Below, piece after piece: positions 6,807 to 15,017 of a DNA stretch of 19,882 nucleotides. This stretch comes from Deltaproteobacteria bacterium (GTDB lineage: Bacteria > Desulfobacterota > Desulfobacteria > Desulfobacterales > B30-G6), in NCBI GenBank assembly GCA_003647375.1, contig QMMS01000053.1:1-19882 (forward strand). The letters run 5' to 3'. Position 1 is the stretch's first letter; each line of letters opens with the position of its first letter. The translations under genes and the position numbers were made by a program. The notes beneath the pieces are model-generated. The model was given only the letters and a program-made list of their open reading frames with translations. It made no database searches and was not told where the DNA came from.

Positions 6807-8075
6807 GTGTACGATTTTTTGCTCACCCCGGAAGAACAAGAACTGAAAAAGGAAGTGCGCCAATTCGTCCGTGAAGAAATCTCCAGCGATTTTTTACGCA
6901 AGATGGATAATGACGACATTACCTACCCTAGGGAGTTTGTGGAAAAGCTGGCCGCCAAGGGTTTGAGGGGCATCCGGTTCCCCAAAAAGTATGGGGGACG
7001 CGAAATGAGCTGGGTAGCCGATGTAACGGCCACGGAAGAGATCGGCTGTCTGGGCATGGCCCTGGGATGCGCATTTGTCATGCCTTCCATCGTGGGTGAA
7101 GCATTGAACATGTTCGGCACCGAAGAACAGAAGCAGAAATACCTGAAGCCCTATATCGAGGGGAAACTGGTGGCGGCAGAGGCACTCACCGAGCCCAGGG
7201 GCGGATCGGATTTTTTCGGTGCCATGACCCGGGCCGAGCTTCAAGGAGACCATTTCATATTAAACGGCATGAAAAGATTTGTCGTGGGCGCTGAGGGCGC
7301 TGATTTTTTCCTGGTCTACTGCAAAACCAATTTCGACCCCGATGCCCACAAATACAGTCGTCTCAGCCTTTTGATCGTGGAAAAGGGACCTGGTGTCGAG
7401 ACAGAATACCTCTACGGCCTCATGGGATGCCGTGGAGGCGGTACCGGGCGACTGGTGTTCAGAGATGTTAAAGTGCCAAAGGAAAACCTGGTGGGTGAAC
7501 TGCATGGAGGAGCCCTCTATTTTAACCAGATGATGATTCCGGAGCGCCTGACGTCGGCCGGCGGATGTCTAGGAGTCTGGGGGGCCCTGGACCTGGCTGT
7601 TCGCTATACAGACAAAAGAAGAACTTTCGGTAAGAAGATCCGGAAGTATCAGGGCGTCAGTTTTAAAATCGCCGACGCCATAACCCAGCTCGATGCCGCC
7701 CGCAGCATCTGCTACATGGCAGCCAGAGCCGTGGATGAAAATTACCCCAACGTCCGCCGCATCGTGAGTGAAGCCAAGCGTTTCACAACCGAAGCGGCGT
7801 GGGATGTCGTAAACAACGCCATGCAGGTCATGGGGGGAATTGGATATACGGATGTCTACCCCATTGAAAGGGCCTTGAGGGATACCCGGCTCGGCATGAT
7901 CTGGACCGGCACCAGCGAGATCATGAACCTCATGATCCAGCATGAATATTATAACCAGGTTCTGGATCCTTCCTATGACCGCCGCAGGATGGAAAAAGAT
8001 GCCATGAACCCGGACGACTCGGAACGCTGCTTCACGGATGAGGACATGCAGGCGGTATTTGGAGCCGACCTATAA
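6807..8075 (+). CDS. Acyl-CoA dehydrogenase with Glu at the isovaleryl-CoA dehydrogenase position
   Basis: This 422-residue flavoprotein has the full acyl-CoA dehydrogenase fold: an N-terminal helical domain, the FAD/substrate motif ALTEPRGGSD (126-135), the RRTFGKKI segment (271-278) and the C-terminal MQVMGGIGYTDVYPIERALR (339-358). It should form or reduce a carbon-carbon double bond next to a CoA thioester, exchanging electrons with an ETF that is not encoded here. At the usual catalytic position (MCAD Glu376) it has Thr367 (MIWTGTSEI). Glu246 (IPERLTSAGG) instead lies where isovaleryl-CoA and long-chain dehydrogenases keep their base. A charged tail of about 40 residues follows the usual end. 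Its position behind the RACE gene suggests co-transcription. Substrate is unknown; branched or bulky acyl chains or an aryl side chain are possible. Confidence 0.9.
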   Translation: MYDFLLTPEEQELKKEVRQFVREEISSDFLRKMDNDDITYPREFVEKLAAKGLRGIRFPKKYGGREMSWVADVTATEEIGCLGMALGCAFVMPSIVGEALNMFGTEEQKQKYLKPYIEGKLVAAEALTEPRGGSDFFGAMTRAELQGDHFILNGMKRFVVGAEGADFFLVYCKTNFDPDAHKYSRLSLLIVEKGPGVETEYLYGLMGCRGGGTGRLVFRDVKVPKENLVGELHGGALYFNQMMIPERLTSAGGCLGVWGALDLAVRYTDKRRTFGKKIRKYQGVSFKIADAITQLDAARSICYMAARAVDENYPNVRRIVSEAKRFTTEAAWDVVNNAMQVMGGIGYTDVYPIERALRDTRLGMIWTGTSEIMNLMIQHEYYNQVLDPSYDRRRMEKDAMNPDDSERCFTDEDMQAVFGADL

Positions 8076-8078
8076 TGG

Positions 8079-8119
8079 GACCACGGGCAAGCCCGTGGTC
8101 TTCTGCGAAGGCGGATAAA
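8079..8119. repeat. Palindrome plus conserved 19-base tail, copy 1
   Basis: A perfect 10-base-arm palindrome (GACCACGGGC, AA, GCCCGTGGTC; 8079-8100) begins three bases after the acyl-CoA dehydrogenase stop. It is followed by the tail TTCTGCGAAGGCGGATAAA (8101-8119). The same design recurs at 14965-15005 with different but mostly paired arm bases and an identical tail, so this is a dispersed structured repeat. It may also help end transcription. Confidence 0.75.
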
Positions 8120-8173
8120 ATTTCGCCATTCACCTCCGTCTGCCAAGACGGGGTGAATGGCTATGGAATTTTA
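8116..8173. terminator. Hairpin between convergent genes, likely bidirectional terminator
   Basis: Arms 8125-8141 and 8146-8161 (gccattcacctccgtct against agacggggtgaatggc) pair with one bulged base around a GCCA loop. An outer 7-base pair, TAAAATT with AATTTTA, closes at 8116-8122 and 8167-8173. It fits exactly between the two stop codons (8075 and 8177), with T-rich flanks on both strands, as expected for a terminator serving both converging operons. Confidence 0.7.
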
Positions 8174-8176
8174 TTG

Positions 8177-9361
8177 TTAGTAGTCCAGAATCGTCTTTTT
8201 ACCGCCTGGATAGACCCATTTCCCACCCTGAACCTGGAGGAATATCGAATCATCCGACCCGAGGTGCTTCTGGGAATCAAAACTGACAACCGGCCCGCCA
8301 AAGGGGTGCTGATAGTCTTTGATGCTTTCAAGGCCTTTGATAAAACTGTCCACAGTCAGCTTCTTGCCGGCCTTTTCCAGGCCGATCACGGCAAGATCTG
8401 CGCTGAAATAGCCTTGCTGGGCGACCTCGGAGGGCATCTTCTCGAATCGTTTTTGATAGTTGTCAAAGAACACTTTGGCTTTTCCGGTAGCCTGGTCCGC
8501 ATACATGATCGGTATGGAGGTGACGCCATACAACCCTTCCACACCTTCCCCGCCCTTCAGGGGGACCACATAGTTGCATCCGGCCGTCTGGGTTACCATA
8601 TCCACGTCCCATCCCATTTTGCGGGCGGTGGACATGGCGATGATCGTGTCCTTGATGATGGTACCCATCATAACCACATCACATTCCGCCTTGCGCAGCT
8701 GGGTGATGGCCCCCACAAAATTGGTCTCGGAGGCCTTGTGCGTCGTTTCGGCAACAAGCTCCATGTTCATGGCTTTCAACTGATCGTTCACGGCTTCAGA
8801 CGTTTCGTGGCCGAAATCGGTGTCCTGGTACATCATGCAGACCCGTTCTTTACCTTTTTCCTCCACAAAATACTTCACTCCGGCACGTATATTGCCATAG
8901 TAGGGCGCCAGGTTGGCGAATTTCAGTTTGTGATGCGGTTCATACATAGAGCGTGCTGCCGTGTAAGGAAACAAGTTGGGTATATTTTTCTTTTCCAACA
9001 TGGGAAAAATGGCGTTGTTCATGGGGGTGCCGATGCTGCCTATCAGGAAAAAAACCTTGTCCCGGTTCACCAGCTTATTGGCTTTTTGAATCGCAATGGG
9101 CATACTGTATTGCGAATCTTCGGCAATATATTTAATCTTGCGGCCATGAACGCCGCCGGCAGCGTTCACTTCATCAAAACGCATTCTGATGCCGTTGGTG
9201 GCATCAATGCCCCATCCGGCCACGGGTCCGCTCAAGGCGGTGTGCGTCCCCACCACAATTTCATCTTTGGTGACACCCTGGGTTCCGGCTTGAGCCACAA
9301 CGGCCATTCCCATCAAAAACGCGAAACATAAGAACAGATGTAAAAATTTTCTACTTTTCAT
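8177..9361 (-). CDS. livK: ABC transporter substrate-binding protein, branched-chain amino acid type
   Basis: The 394-residue protein starts with a Sec signal peptide (Lys/Arg N-region, hydrophobic LHLFLCFAFLMGMAVV, AQA cleavage site near residue 25). It then shows the periplasmic type I binding fold of LivK-like proteins: EIVVGTHTALSGPVAGWG near the mature N-terminus, FFLIGSIGTPMNNA, and a second lobe around MMYQDTDFG. GGAGG about five bases before the ATG supports the start. It would deliver ligand to the permeases encoded upstream in the same direction. It is last in the block, behind the acyl-CoA ligase rather than next to the permeases. Members of this family bind aliphatic amino acids, amides, and aromatic acids such as coumarate or benzoates, so the ligand cannot be assigned. 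Confidence 0.92.
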   Translation of the reverse strand: MKSRKFLHLFLCFAFLMGMAVVAQAGTQGVTKDEIVVGTHTALSGPVAGWGIDATNGIRMRFDEVNAAGGVHGRKIKYIAEDSQYSMPIAIQKANKLVNRDKVFFLIGSIGTPMNNAIFPMLEKKNIPNLFPYTAARSMYEPHHKLKFANLAPYYGNIRAGVKYFVEEKGKERVCMMYQDTDFGHETSEAVNDQLKAMNMELVAETTHKASETNFVGAITQLRKAECDVVMMGTIIKDTIIAMSTARKMGWDVDMVTQTAGCNYVVPLKGGEGVEGLYGVTSIPIMYADQATGKAKVFFDNYQKRFEKMPSEVAQQGYFSADLAVIGLEKAGKKLTVDSFIKGLESIKDYQHPFGGPVVSFDSQKHLGSDDSIFLQVQGGKWVYPGGKKTILDY

Positions 9362-9504
9362 TTTCTCCTCCGATTTGAGTTAAGGTTGAACAAAAACTGC
9401 CATAGTATTAATGAATATTCATAAACCGTCATCAAATATTCAATCGTGAAATTCAAAACATGCCTTTGTTGCCTGCTTCGCCTTTGCCGGTTGAATGTGA
9501 AAAT

Positions 9505-11337
9505 TTATTTGTACATGGACTTGATAAGATCCCCATACTTCTTATTGACGAATGTGCGTTTCAGTTTCATGGTGGGGGTCAGTTCGTCGTCTTCCGCAGT
9601 CAGGAGCTGATCGATCAGTTTTATTTTCTTGACCTGTTCCACCCGGGCAAACTGCTTGTTCACCTTCAACGTTTCCGCCCATATCAATTCCCGAATCTCT
9701 TTGGCCGCGCATAAGCTGGCGTAATTGGTGTAGGGGATGTCGTTGTCCTGGGCGTGCTTTTCGACGTTTTCCTGGTCGATCATGATGAGGCAGGTCAGGT
9801 ACTTCCGCTTGTCGCCAATCACAACCGCATCGGTGATATAGGGTGAAAATTTCAACTGGTTTTCAATCTCGCTGGGAGAGATGTTTTTTCCGCCCGCGGT
9901 AATGATAATATCCTTCAAGCGATCCGTGATGGTGACAAAACCCTCATTATCCTTTTTGCCGACATCACCGGTGTGCAACCAGCCGTTCATGATTGTCTCG
10001 GCAGTTTTGTCCAACTGATTAAAGTAGCCGAGAAAAACGCCGGGGCTTTTTATCAGAATTTCTCCTTCGGCGGAGATTTCGACATCACTACCGGGAATCG
10101 CCTGGCCGATGGTGCCCAGTTTTGAATTGCCGATGATATTGGCAGTGGCCACACCGCAGCACTCTGTCTGTCCGTAAGCTTCGAACATATCCACGCCCAT
10201 GGACAGATACCACCGGATCAGATCCGGAGAAATGGGAGCAGCGCCCGTCCCCGCCCACCTGAGTCGGTCCAGCCCCATCATGCGCAGAATATTGTTCAGG
10301 ACTGTTTTTTGGGCAATCCAATAAACGACGAATAAAAGCAGCGGTATGGTTTTCCGTCTGATTCTATACGACGAAGCCCGGTATCCGATTTTTTCAGCGG
10401 TGTGATAGGCCCACTTACCAAACCAGGTAGCATCTTTGACCTGAAGCTGAACAGTCGAATAGAATTTTTCCCATATGCGTGGGACCGCTATGAAGGTAGT
10501 CGGGGACAACTCCCGGATATTTTCGGGAACGGTGTCGGGTCCCTCCACAAAATTGACCGTACCGCAGGATTTCAGCGGAATAAGTATGGACAACAGTCTT
10601 TCCAGTATATGGCACAGGGGCAGGAAGGAAAGCTGCTCATCTTTATCATTGATTTCAAGAATTTTGTCGAAGGTTTCGATCTGGTACATGCAGTTAAGGT
10701 GGCTGACCATGGCGCCCTTGGGTGGGCCGGTGGTACCGGAAGTGTAGATCAATGCCATGAGATCTTCCGGTCTGGATCTATTGACTTCACGGTCCCAGAG
10801 ATCCGGATGCGCCTCGATGTGGCTTCGACCCAATGCGTACAGGCCCTCGATCATCAAGACCTGATCATCCAAGAATTCATGCAGCCCTTCGGAATCGAAT
10901 ACGATAACTTTTTCAATGGTGGGTGTTTTATCTCTCACCGTCAGGTATTTATCCAGCTGCTCTTCATTTTCGACGAACAGGAACCGTGTTGCCGAGTCCG
11001 TCACCAGGTATTGCAGCTGTTTGCTTGAGTCGGTAGTGTAGACACCACTGGTGACGCCGCCGCTGCCGAGGATGCCCATATCGGTATACAACCATTCTTT
11101 GTTGTTGTCACTGACAATGGAGCAGACATCGCCCCGGTTCAACCCCAGCGCCAAAAGCCCCATGCCGATTTCCCTGGCTTTTTTGCCGTATTGCGCCCAG
11201 GTAAAGGACTCCCAAACGCCGAAATTCTTTTCCCGCATGGCAACTTTTTTATCCAACTGCCCAACGCGATGCCAGAACAGTTTCACAATGGTGTCGCAGC
11301 CTTCGATGATAATAGGGTCGTATTGTACTGAACTCAT
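9505..11337 (-). CDS. AMP-forming long-chain-type acyl-CoA ligase
   Basis: The 610-residue enzyme belongs to the ANL adenylating superfamily and makes acyl-CoA from a carboxylate, ATP and CoA through an acyl-adenylate. Visible motifs in order are the P-loop YTSGTTGPPKG (about 198-208), FEAYGQTECCG, GWLHTGDVG and the hinge region ITDRLKDIIITAGGKNISP. The Lys expected in the C-terminal domain appears late (ELTPTMKLKR). Overall it resembles FadD15-like long-chain ligases with a broad N-terminal domain, so a fatty or bulky aryl acid is likelier than acetate. It sits between livF and livK on the same strand, linking uptake with CoA activation. The ribosome binding site is weak. The spacers (107 bases before it, 143 after) hold no clear terminator, but a palindrome ATGAATATTCAT lies ahead of livK. 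Confidence 0.9.
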   Translation of the reverse strand: MSSVQYDPIIIEGCDTIVKLFWHRVGQLDKKVAMREKNFGVWESFTWAQYGKKAREIGMGLLALGLNRGDVCSIVSDNNKEWLYTDMGILGSGGVTSGVYTTDSSKQLQYLVTDSATRFLFVENEEQLDKYLTVRDKTPTIEKVIVFDSEGLHEFLDDQVLMIEGLYALGRSHIEAHPDLWDREVNRSRPEDLMALIYTSGTTGPPKGAMVSHLNCMYQIETFDKILEINDKDEQLSFLPLCHILERLLSILIPLKSCGTVNFVEGPDTVPENIRELSPTTFIAVPRIWEKFYSTVQLQVKDATWFGKWAYHTAEKIGYRASSYRIRRKTIPLLLFVVYWIAQKTVLNNILRMMGLDRLRWAGTGAAPISPDLIRWYLSMGVDMFEAYGQTECCGVATANIIGNSKLGTIGQAIPGSDVEISAEGEILIKSPGVFLGYFNQLDKTAETIMNGWLHTGDVGKKDNEGFVTITDRLKDIIITAGGKNISPSEIENQLKFSPYITDAVVIGDKRKYLTCLIMIDQENVEKHAQDNDIPYTNYASLCAAKEIRELIWAETLKVNKQFARVEQVKKIKLIDQLLTAEDDELTPTMKLKRTFVNKKYGDLIKSMYK

Positions 11338-11444
11338 AAGCGCTACTTATTTAATAAATTTTCATGGCTTGTTTTAAAATATCATGCCGGTATTTCACAA
11401 AACAAATGGTTTATGTTTCATTATGCGCAGACGGAAATAAAAAT

Positions 11445-12218
11445 TTATCGCCACGTTTTCCTTTTTTTCCATCGGCGTTTGCCCCGTACGCCCTCTTCCT
11501 TGATCCCCATGTAAAATTCCTTGATGTCATCGCTGGCCATCAGGTTCTCACAGGTGTCCTCCATGACGATGTGACCGTTTTCCAGCACGTAACCATAGGC
11601 GCTGTTTTGCAGGGCCATGTTGGCGTTCTGCTCAACCAGCAAAATAGTCATCTTCTGTTCATCGTTCAGCCGTCTGATGATGCTGAAAATATCCTGCACA
11701 AATAGGGGTGACAACCCTAGAGAGGGTTCGTCCATCAGCATCAGTTTCGGGCGGGCCATCATGGCCCGTCCCAGCACCAGCATCTGCTGCTGCCCTCCCG
11801 ATAAATAGCCGGATTTCTGTTTGATACGGTCTCTCAATATGGGAAAATAGTCGTAGACTATTTCCAGATCCCCCTGAACCGCTTTTCTATCTTTACGGCC
11901 GTAGGCCCCCATCAGCAGGTTTTCCTGAACCGACAACAGCGGAAAAACCTCTCTCCCCTCGGGCACATGCGCAATCCCCCGGCGGGCCACCCAATCCGGG
12001 TTCCGCTTTTGAATCTCTTTTCCCAGGAACCGGACTTTGCCTTTCTGGGGATCCATGGCACCGGAGATGGTTTTTAAAATGGTGGTTTTGCCGGCACCGT
12101 TGGCCCCCAGAATGGTAACTATTTTCCCTTCCTGAACATCCAGGCTGATACCTTTGATCGCCAGTATGGGGCCATAGTAGGTCTCGATATTTCTCAATGT
12201 CAATATATTGTCAGGCAT
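11445..12218 (-). CDS. livF: ABC transporter ATP-binding protein LivF
   Basis: A 257-residue ABC ATPase with Walker A GANGAGKTT, a Q-loop region, signature LSGGQQQMLVLGRAMMARP and Walker B LMLMDEPSLGLSP. The LGLSP after Walker B and HVPEGREVFP are typical of LivF. The frame stays open upstream to 12320, but the ATG at 12218 is preferred: MPDNILTLRNIETYYGP matches family N-termini, a GGGAGAAG site precedes it, and the longer frame would run deep into livG. It overlaps the end of livG by eight bases. A basic tail (RGKRRWKKRKTWR) extends beyond the usual end. With LivG it powers uptake through LivH and LivM at the inner membrane. Confidence 0.93.
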   Translation of the reverse strand: MPDNILTLRNIETYYGPILAIKGISLDVQEGKIVTILGANGAGKTTILKTISGAMDPQKGKVRFLGKEIQKRNPDWVARRGIAHVPEGREVFPLLSVQENLLMGAYGRKDRKAVQGDLEIVYDYFPILRDRIKQKSGYLSGGQQQMLVLGRAMMARPKLMLMDEPSLGLSPLFVQDIFSIIRRLNDEQKMTILLVEQNANMALQNSAYGYVLENGHIVMEDTCENLMASDDIKEFYMGIKEEGVRGKRRWKKRKTWR

Positions 12219-12981
12219 CTTTCTCTTCTCCCAGGTACGCCTTGATGACATCGGAGTTGCCCTGAACCTCCCCGGGAGATCCCTGGGCCAGTACTTCCCC
12301 GTAGTTGATGGCCAGCACATGGTCCGAAACCTGGGAGACCAGATTCATATTGTGTTCCACCATGATCACGGTAATATCCAGCAACTTTTTGATATCGTCG
12401 ATCCAGAAGGACATGTCTTCGGTCTCATCCACATTCAGACCGGAGGCGGGTTCGTCCAGCAGGAGAAGCTTCGGTTCGGTACAGAGCGCCCGCCCCAGTT
12501 CGACAACCTTGCGTACCCCATAAGGCAGGTTCTGAATCAACTGGTCCCGGTAGTGCTGTAAATCCAGAAAATCGATCACATCTTCAACGATCCTGCGATG
12601 TTTCAACTCCATGCGTTTGACCGATGGAAGAAAAAGGAGATCTGAAAAAAAAGTGGACCGGCAGTAAATATGGCGGCCAATCAGCAAATTGTGAAGGACG
12701 GTGGCGTGGTCGAACAGCTCGATGTTCTGAAACGTTCTGGCGATCCCTAAGTTGACCACCTGGTGCGCCGGCAAATGGGTGATGTCCTTTTCTTCAAAGG
12801 TTATCCGGCCTTCGGTGAGGTTGTATATTCTGCTGATGATATTGAATATGGTTGTTTTGCCGGCGCCATTGGGACCCACAATGGTAAAAATTGTCCCCTT
12901 TTCGACCTCGAAGCTGACATCGTTGACCGCTCTGATACCGCCAAAATCGATGGAAATATTCTCTGTCTTGAAAAATGTCAT
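12211..12981 (-). CDS. livG: ABC transporter ATP-binding protein LivG
   Basis: A 256-residue ABC ATPase with Walker A GPNGAGKTT, the LivG-type ARTFQNIELF segment, signature-like LPYGVRKVVELGRAL and Walker B LLLLDEPASGLNVDET. The C-terminus (LAINYGEVLAQGSPGEVQ, then AYLGEE) is typical of LivG. The start codon overlaps the livM stop by four bases (ATGA), and its own end overlaps livF by eight, so translation of all three is probably coupled. It pairs with LivF as the energising ATPase dimer. Confidence 0.94.
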   Translation of the reverse strand: MTFFKTENISIDFGGIRAVNDVSFEVEKGTIFTIVGPNGAGKTTIFNIISRIYNLTEGRITFEEKDITHLPAHQVVNLGIARTFQNIELFDHATVLHNLLIGRHIYCRSTFFSDLLFLPSVKRMELKHRRIVEDVIDFLDLQHYRDQLIQNLPYGVRKVVELGRALCTEPKLLLLDEPASGLNVDETEDMSFWIDDIKKLLDITVIMVEHNMNLVSQVSDHVLAINYGEVLAQGSPGEVQGNSDVIKAYLGEEKDA

Positions 12982-14054
12982 TGTACACGCTCTGTTTTCA
13001 AATATGTTTTTTGGCGTTTGAAAGTCGCTTTACGATAAAGCGGAAACATCTGCAGGTAGAGTTTTAATTTAAGCCATCTGCCGTAAAGCCCCATGGGTTC
13101 GAAGATGATGAACAAAACCATGATAATGCCGAAAAGCCCAGGTTCCATCCCCGGGAATTCACCGATGGAAGGCGGAAGGTAATCTTTGGCAATAGCAATA
13201 GCCTGGGGAAGCAGCCCCACAAAGATGGCGCCGAAAATGGCCCCGTGAATCGTTCCCAGACCACCCACGACGACCATCATCAACAACTGAATGGACAAAA
13301 GAAAATTGAAGGTGTCCGGTGTCAGAAAGTACAGCCGGTGGGCGAACAAAGCACCGGCCAGACCGGTAAAACACCCGCTGATGGCAAATGACTTGATTTT
13401 ATAAATGGACAGGTTGATGCCCATGCTCTCGGCGGATATCTCGGAATCACGGATGGCGACAAAAGCTCTGCCGCTGGGTGATCGAATAAGATTTATGGTG
13501 CAATACAGCACTGCCAGGAGAACTGCCAGGCAGAGAAAATAGAAATGCCAGGTGCTCTCCAGTTCAAATCCGAAAATCACCGGCATGTCCACCGACATCC
13601 CGCCCAGGCCGCCGGTCACTGATTTCCAGTGGGCAATGATCTCCTCGACGATAATGGCAAAGGCCAATGAAGCGATGGCAAAATAGATGCCGGTCATTCT
13701 TTTTAATGGTATGGTAATGAGCGCGCCGATACTGAAGCCCATAAGGCCGGCCAATGCAATGCTGATTATAAACGGAAAACCCTTGCTTAAAAAATAGCCA
13801 TGGGCATACGCGCCGATAGCCATGAAGGCGGCGTGCCCCAGACTGGGCAGCCCGGTGAACCCCACCGGGATCATCAATCCCAGCCCGGCTATGGCATAGA
13901 TATAGATGAAGGCCATTTCACCGATATAAAACTCATCCAGAACGGCAGGTGCCGCCAATACGGTGGCCAGCAGAATCCCGTACCAGAAAAAATACCCGCT
14001 GTGTTTAAATAGCTTTATATCCTGGAGATAAGACGTTTTGAATATAATCCGCAT
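12978..14054 (-). CDS. livM: ABC transporter permease LivM
   Basis: A 358-residue inner-membrane permease with repeated hydrophobic segments and the LivM hallmark GLPSLGHAAFMAIGAYAHG near residues 65-85. FAIASLAFAIIVEEIIAHW and GGLGGM follow, then MVVVGGLGTIHGAIFGA late in the protein. The reading frame is open upstream to 14354, but that part is an out-of-frame shadow of livH. The ATG at 14054, three bases after the livH stop codon ends, gives the family length. It forms the translocation path with LivH. Confidence 0.93.
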   Translation of the reverse strand: MRIIFKTSYLQDIKLFKHSGYFFWYGILLATVLAAPAVLDEFYIGEMAFIYIYAIAGLGLMIPVGFTGLPSLGHAAFMAIGAYAHGYFLSKGFPFIISIALAGLMGFSIGALITIPLKRMTGIYFAIASLAFAIIVEEIIAHWKSVTGGLGGMSVDMPVIFGFELESTWHFYFLCLAVLLAVLYCTINLIRSPSGRAFVAIRDSEISAESMGINLSIYKIKSFAISGCFTGLAGALFAHRLYFLTPDTFNFLLSIQLLMMVVVGGLGTIHGAIFGAIFVGLLPQAIAIAKDYLPPSIGEFPGMEPGLFGIIMVLFIIFEPMGLYGRWLKLKLYLQMFPLYRKATFKRQKTYLKTERVQ

Positions 14055-14056
14055 GA

Positions 14057-14926
14057 TTAGACTTTCTTTTGTTGTATCTGTGCAAATAGACCCTGTGGAC
14101 GTACCGTTAACACCAGGAACATGATCGCATAAGCCGAAATTTCCTGGAATCCGGTGGGAAGATAGGTCCCGGCCAACTGTTCCGAACTGCCGATGATCAG
14201 ACCGCCGATCAATGCGCCGGGAAGACTCCCGAAACCGCCGATGACGGCTGCCGCGAAAGCTTTGATGCCGATAAAACCCATTTGCGGACTCACCAGTGAG
14301 ATGGGGGCCGTTAATATACCTGCCACTGCGGCAACCATCGCGCTGATGGCCCATATCAGGGAAAAAACCCTTTTGACGGGAATTCCCATATAGTACGCAG
14401 CCAACTGATTTTGAGATGCAGCCTGCATGGCAATCCCCAGGCTGGAAAATCTGAAAAAAAGATACAGGGCCAGAGACAGAACGATGGTTCCGGCAATGAC
14501 CACGAGATACTCCTGCCCGATGATGAGACCGCCAATTTCGGCCATCTCCCCGGAGTAGGGTGTCTCCAGGGACAGAATATCCGACCCCCAGATTCCGCCG
14601 GCCACCGCACGCAGAATAAAACCGATACTGATGGTTAAAATGATAACGGAAAACTGGGATTCGCCGATCATCGAGCGAATCACCAGCATATCCAGCAGAT
14701 ATCCAAATACAGCCATGGAAGCGACGGTCAGGAAAAAAACAAGCCAGAAAGGTAAACCGGGAATCCCCGCATACGTCACCCCAAAAAAAGCGCCCATCAT
14801 CAGCAGCTCTCCCTGGGCAAAATTTACGATCTCCGTGGCCTTATAGATCAAGACAAATCCCAGGGCAATGAGGCCGTAAAGACATCCCTGTCCCAACCCG
14901 GTAATCAACACCTGTAGAAATTCCAA
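14057..14926 (-). CDS. livH: ABC transporter permease LivH
   Basis: A 289-residue multi-pass permease of the LivH family: GLGQGCLYGLIALGFVLIY at the N-terminus, EIVNFAQGELLMMGAFFGV next, then AAVIGGFGSLPGALIGGLIIG in the C-terminal half. The start is TTG at 14926, chosen because GGGAG lies seven bases before it and MEFLQVLITGLGQG matches the family N-terminus. The ATG at 14933 is out of frame. It is the first liv gene of the block, separated from the upstream dehydrogenase by 91 bases that contain a palindromic repeat. Confidence 0.93.
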   Translation of the reverse strand: MEFLQVLITGLGQGCLYGLIALGFVLIYKATEIVNFAQGELLMMGAFFGVTYAGIPGLPFWLVFFLTVASMAVFGYLLDMLVIRSMIGESQFSVIILTISIGFILRAVAGGIWGSDILSLETPYSGEMAEIGGLIIGQEYLVVIAGTIVLSLALYLFFRFSSLGIAMQAASQNQLAAYYMGIPVKRVFSLIWAISAMVAAVAGILTAPISLVSPQMGFIGIKAFAAAVIGGFGSLPGALIGGLIIGSSEQLAGTYLPTGFQEISAYAIMFLVLTVRPQGLFAQIQQKKV

Positions 14927-14933
14927 CTGTCAT

Positions 14934-14938
14934 CTCCC
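14934..14938 (-). promoter_or_regulatory. Ribosome binding site for the TTG start of livH
   Basis: On the minus strand GGGAG precedes the TTG by seven bases (ATGACAG). No in-frame ATG or GTG with a better site was found, so the rare TTG start is supported. Confidence 0.55.
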
Positions 14939-14962
14939 AATCCGGATGTCCCGGAGAAATGG

Positions 14963-15005
14963 AACCCCTCGGGCAAGCCCGTGGGGTTCTGCGAAGGCGG
15001 ATAAA
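14963..15005. repeat. Palindrome plus conserved 19-base tail, copy 2
   Basis: Arms cccctcgggc (14965-14974) and gcccgtgggg (14977-14986) pair around AA with one T-T mismatch, and AA/TT extends the stem outward. The tail TTCTGCGAAGGCGGATAAA (14987-15005) is identical to the one at 8101-8119. Relative to that copy, the two outermost stem pairs differ on both sides while staying paired. It lies between livH and the dehydrogenase small-subunit gene and may attenuate read-through. Confidence 0.75.
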
Positions 15006-15017
15006 TCAGTGTGACCT

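Noticed and set aside
8075..9331. Long plus-strand open frame of 418 codons
   Set aside because: It is the antisense shadow of livK, which has a signal peptide, a strong ribosome binding site and clear family motifs. The plus-strand translation shows no recognisable domain.
10402..11028. 208-codon plus-strand open frame
   Set aside because: It lies antisense to the acyl-CoA ligase and has no motif or credible start signal.
12219..12320. Upstream extension of livF
   Set aside because: It would overlap livG by about 110 bases and has no family similarity. The start at 12218 fits the family and has a ribosome binding site.
14055..14354. Upstream extension of livM
   Set aside because: The added residues are an out-of-frame reading of livH and do not resemble a permease. 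The ATG at 14054 gives the normal length.
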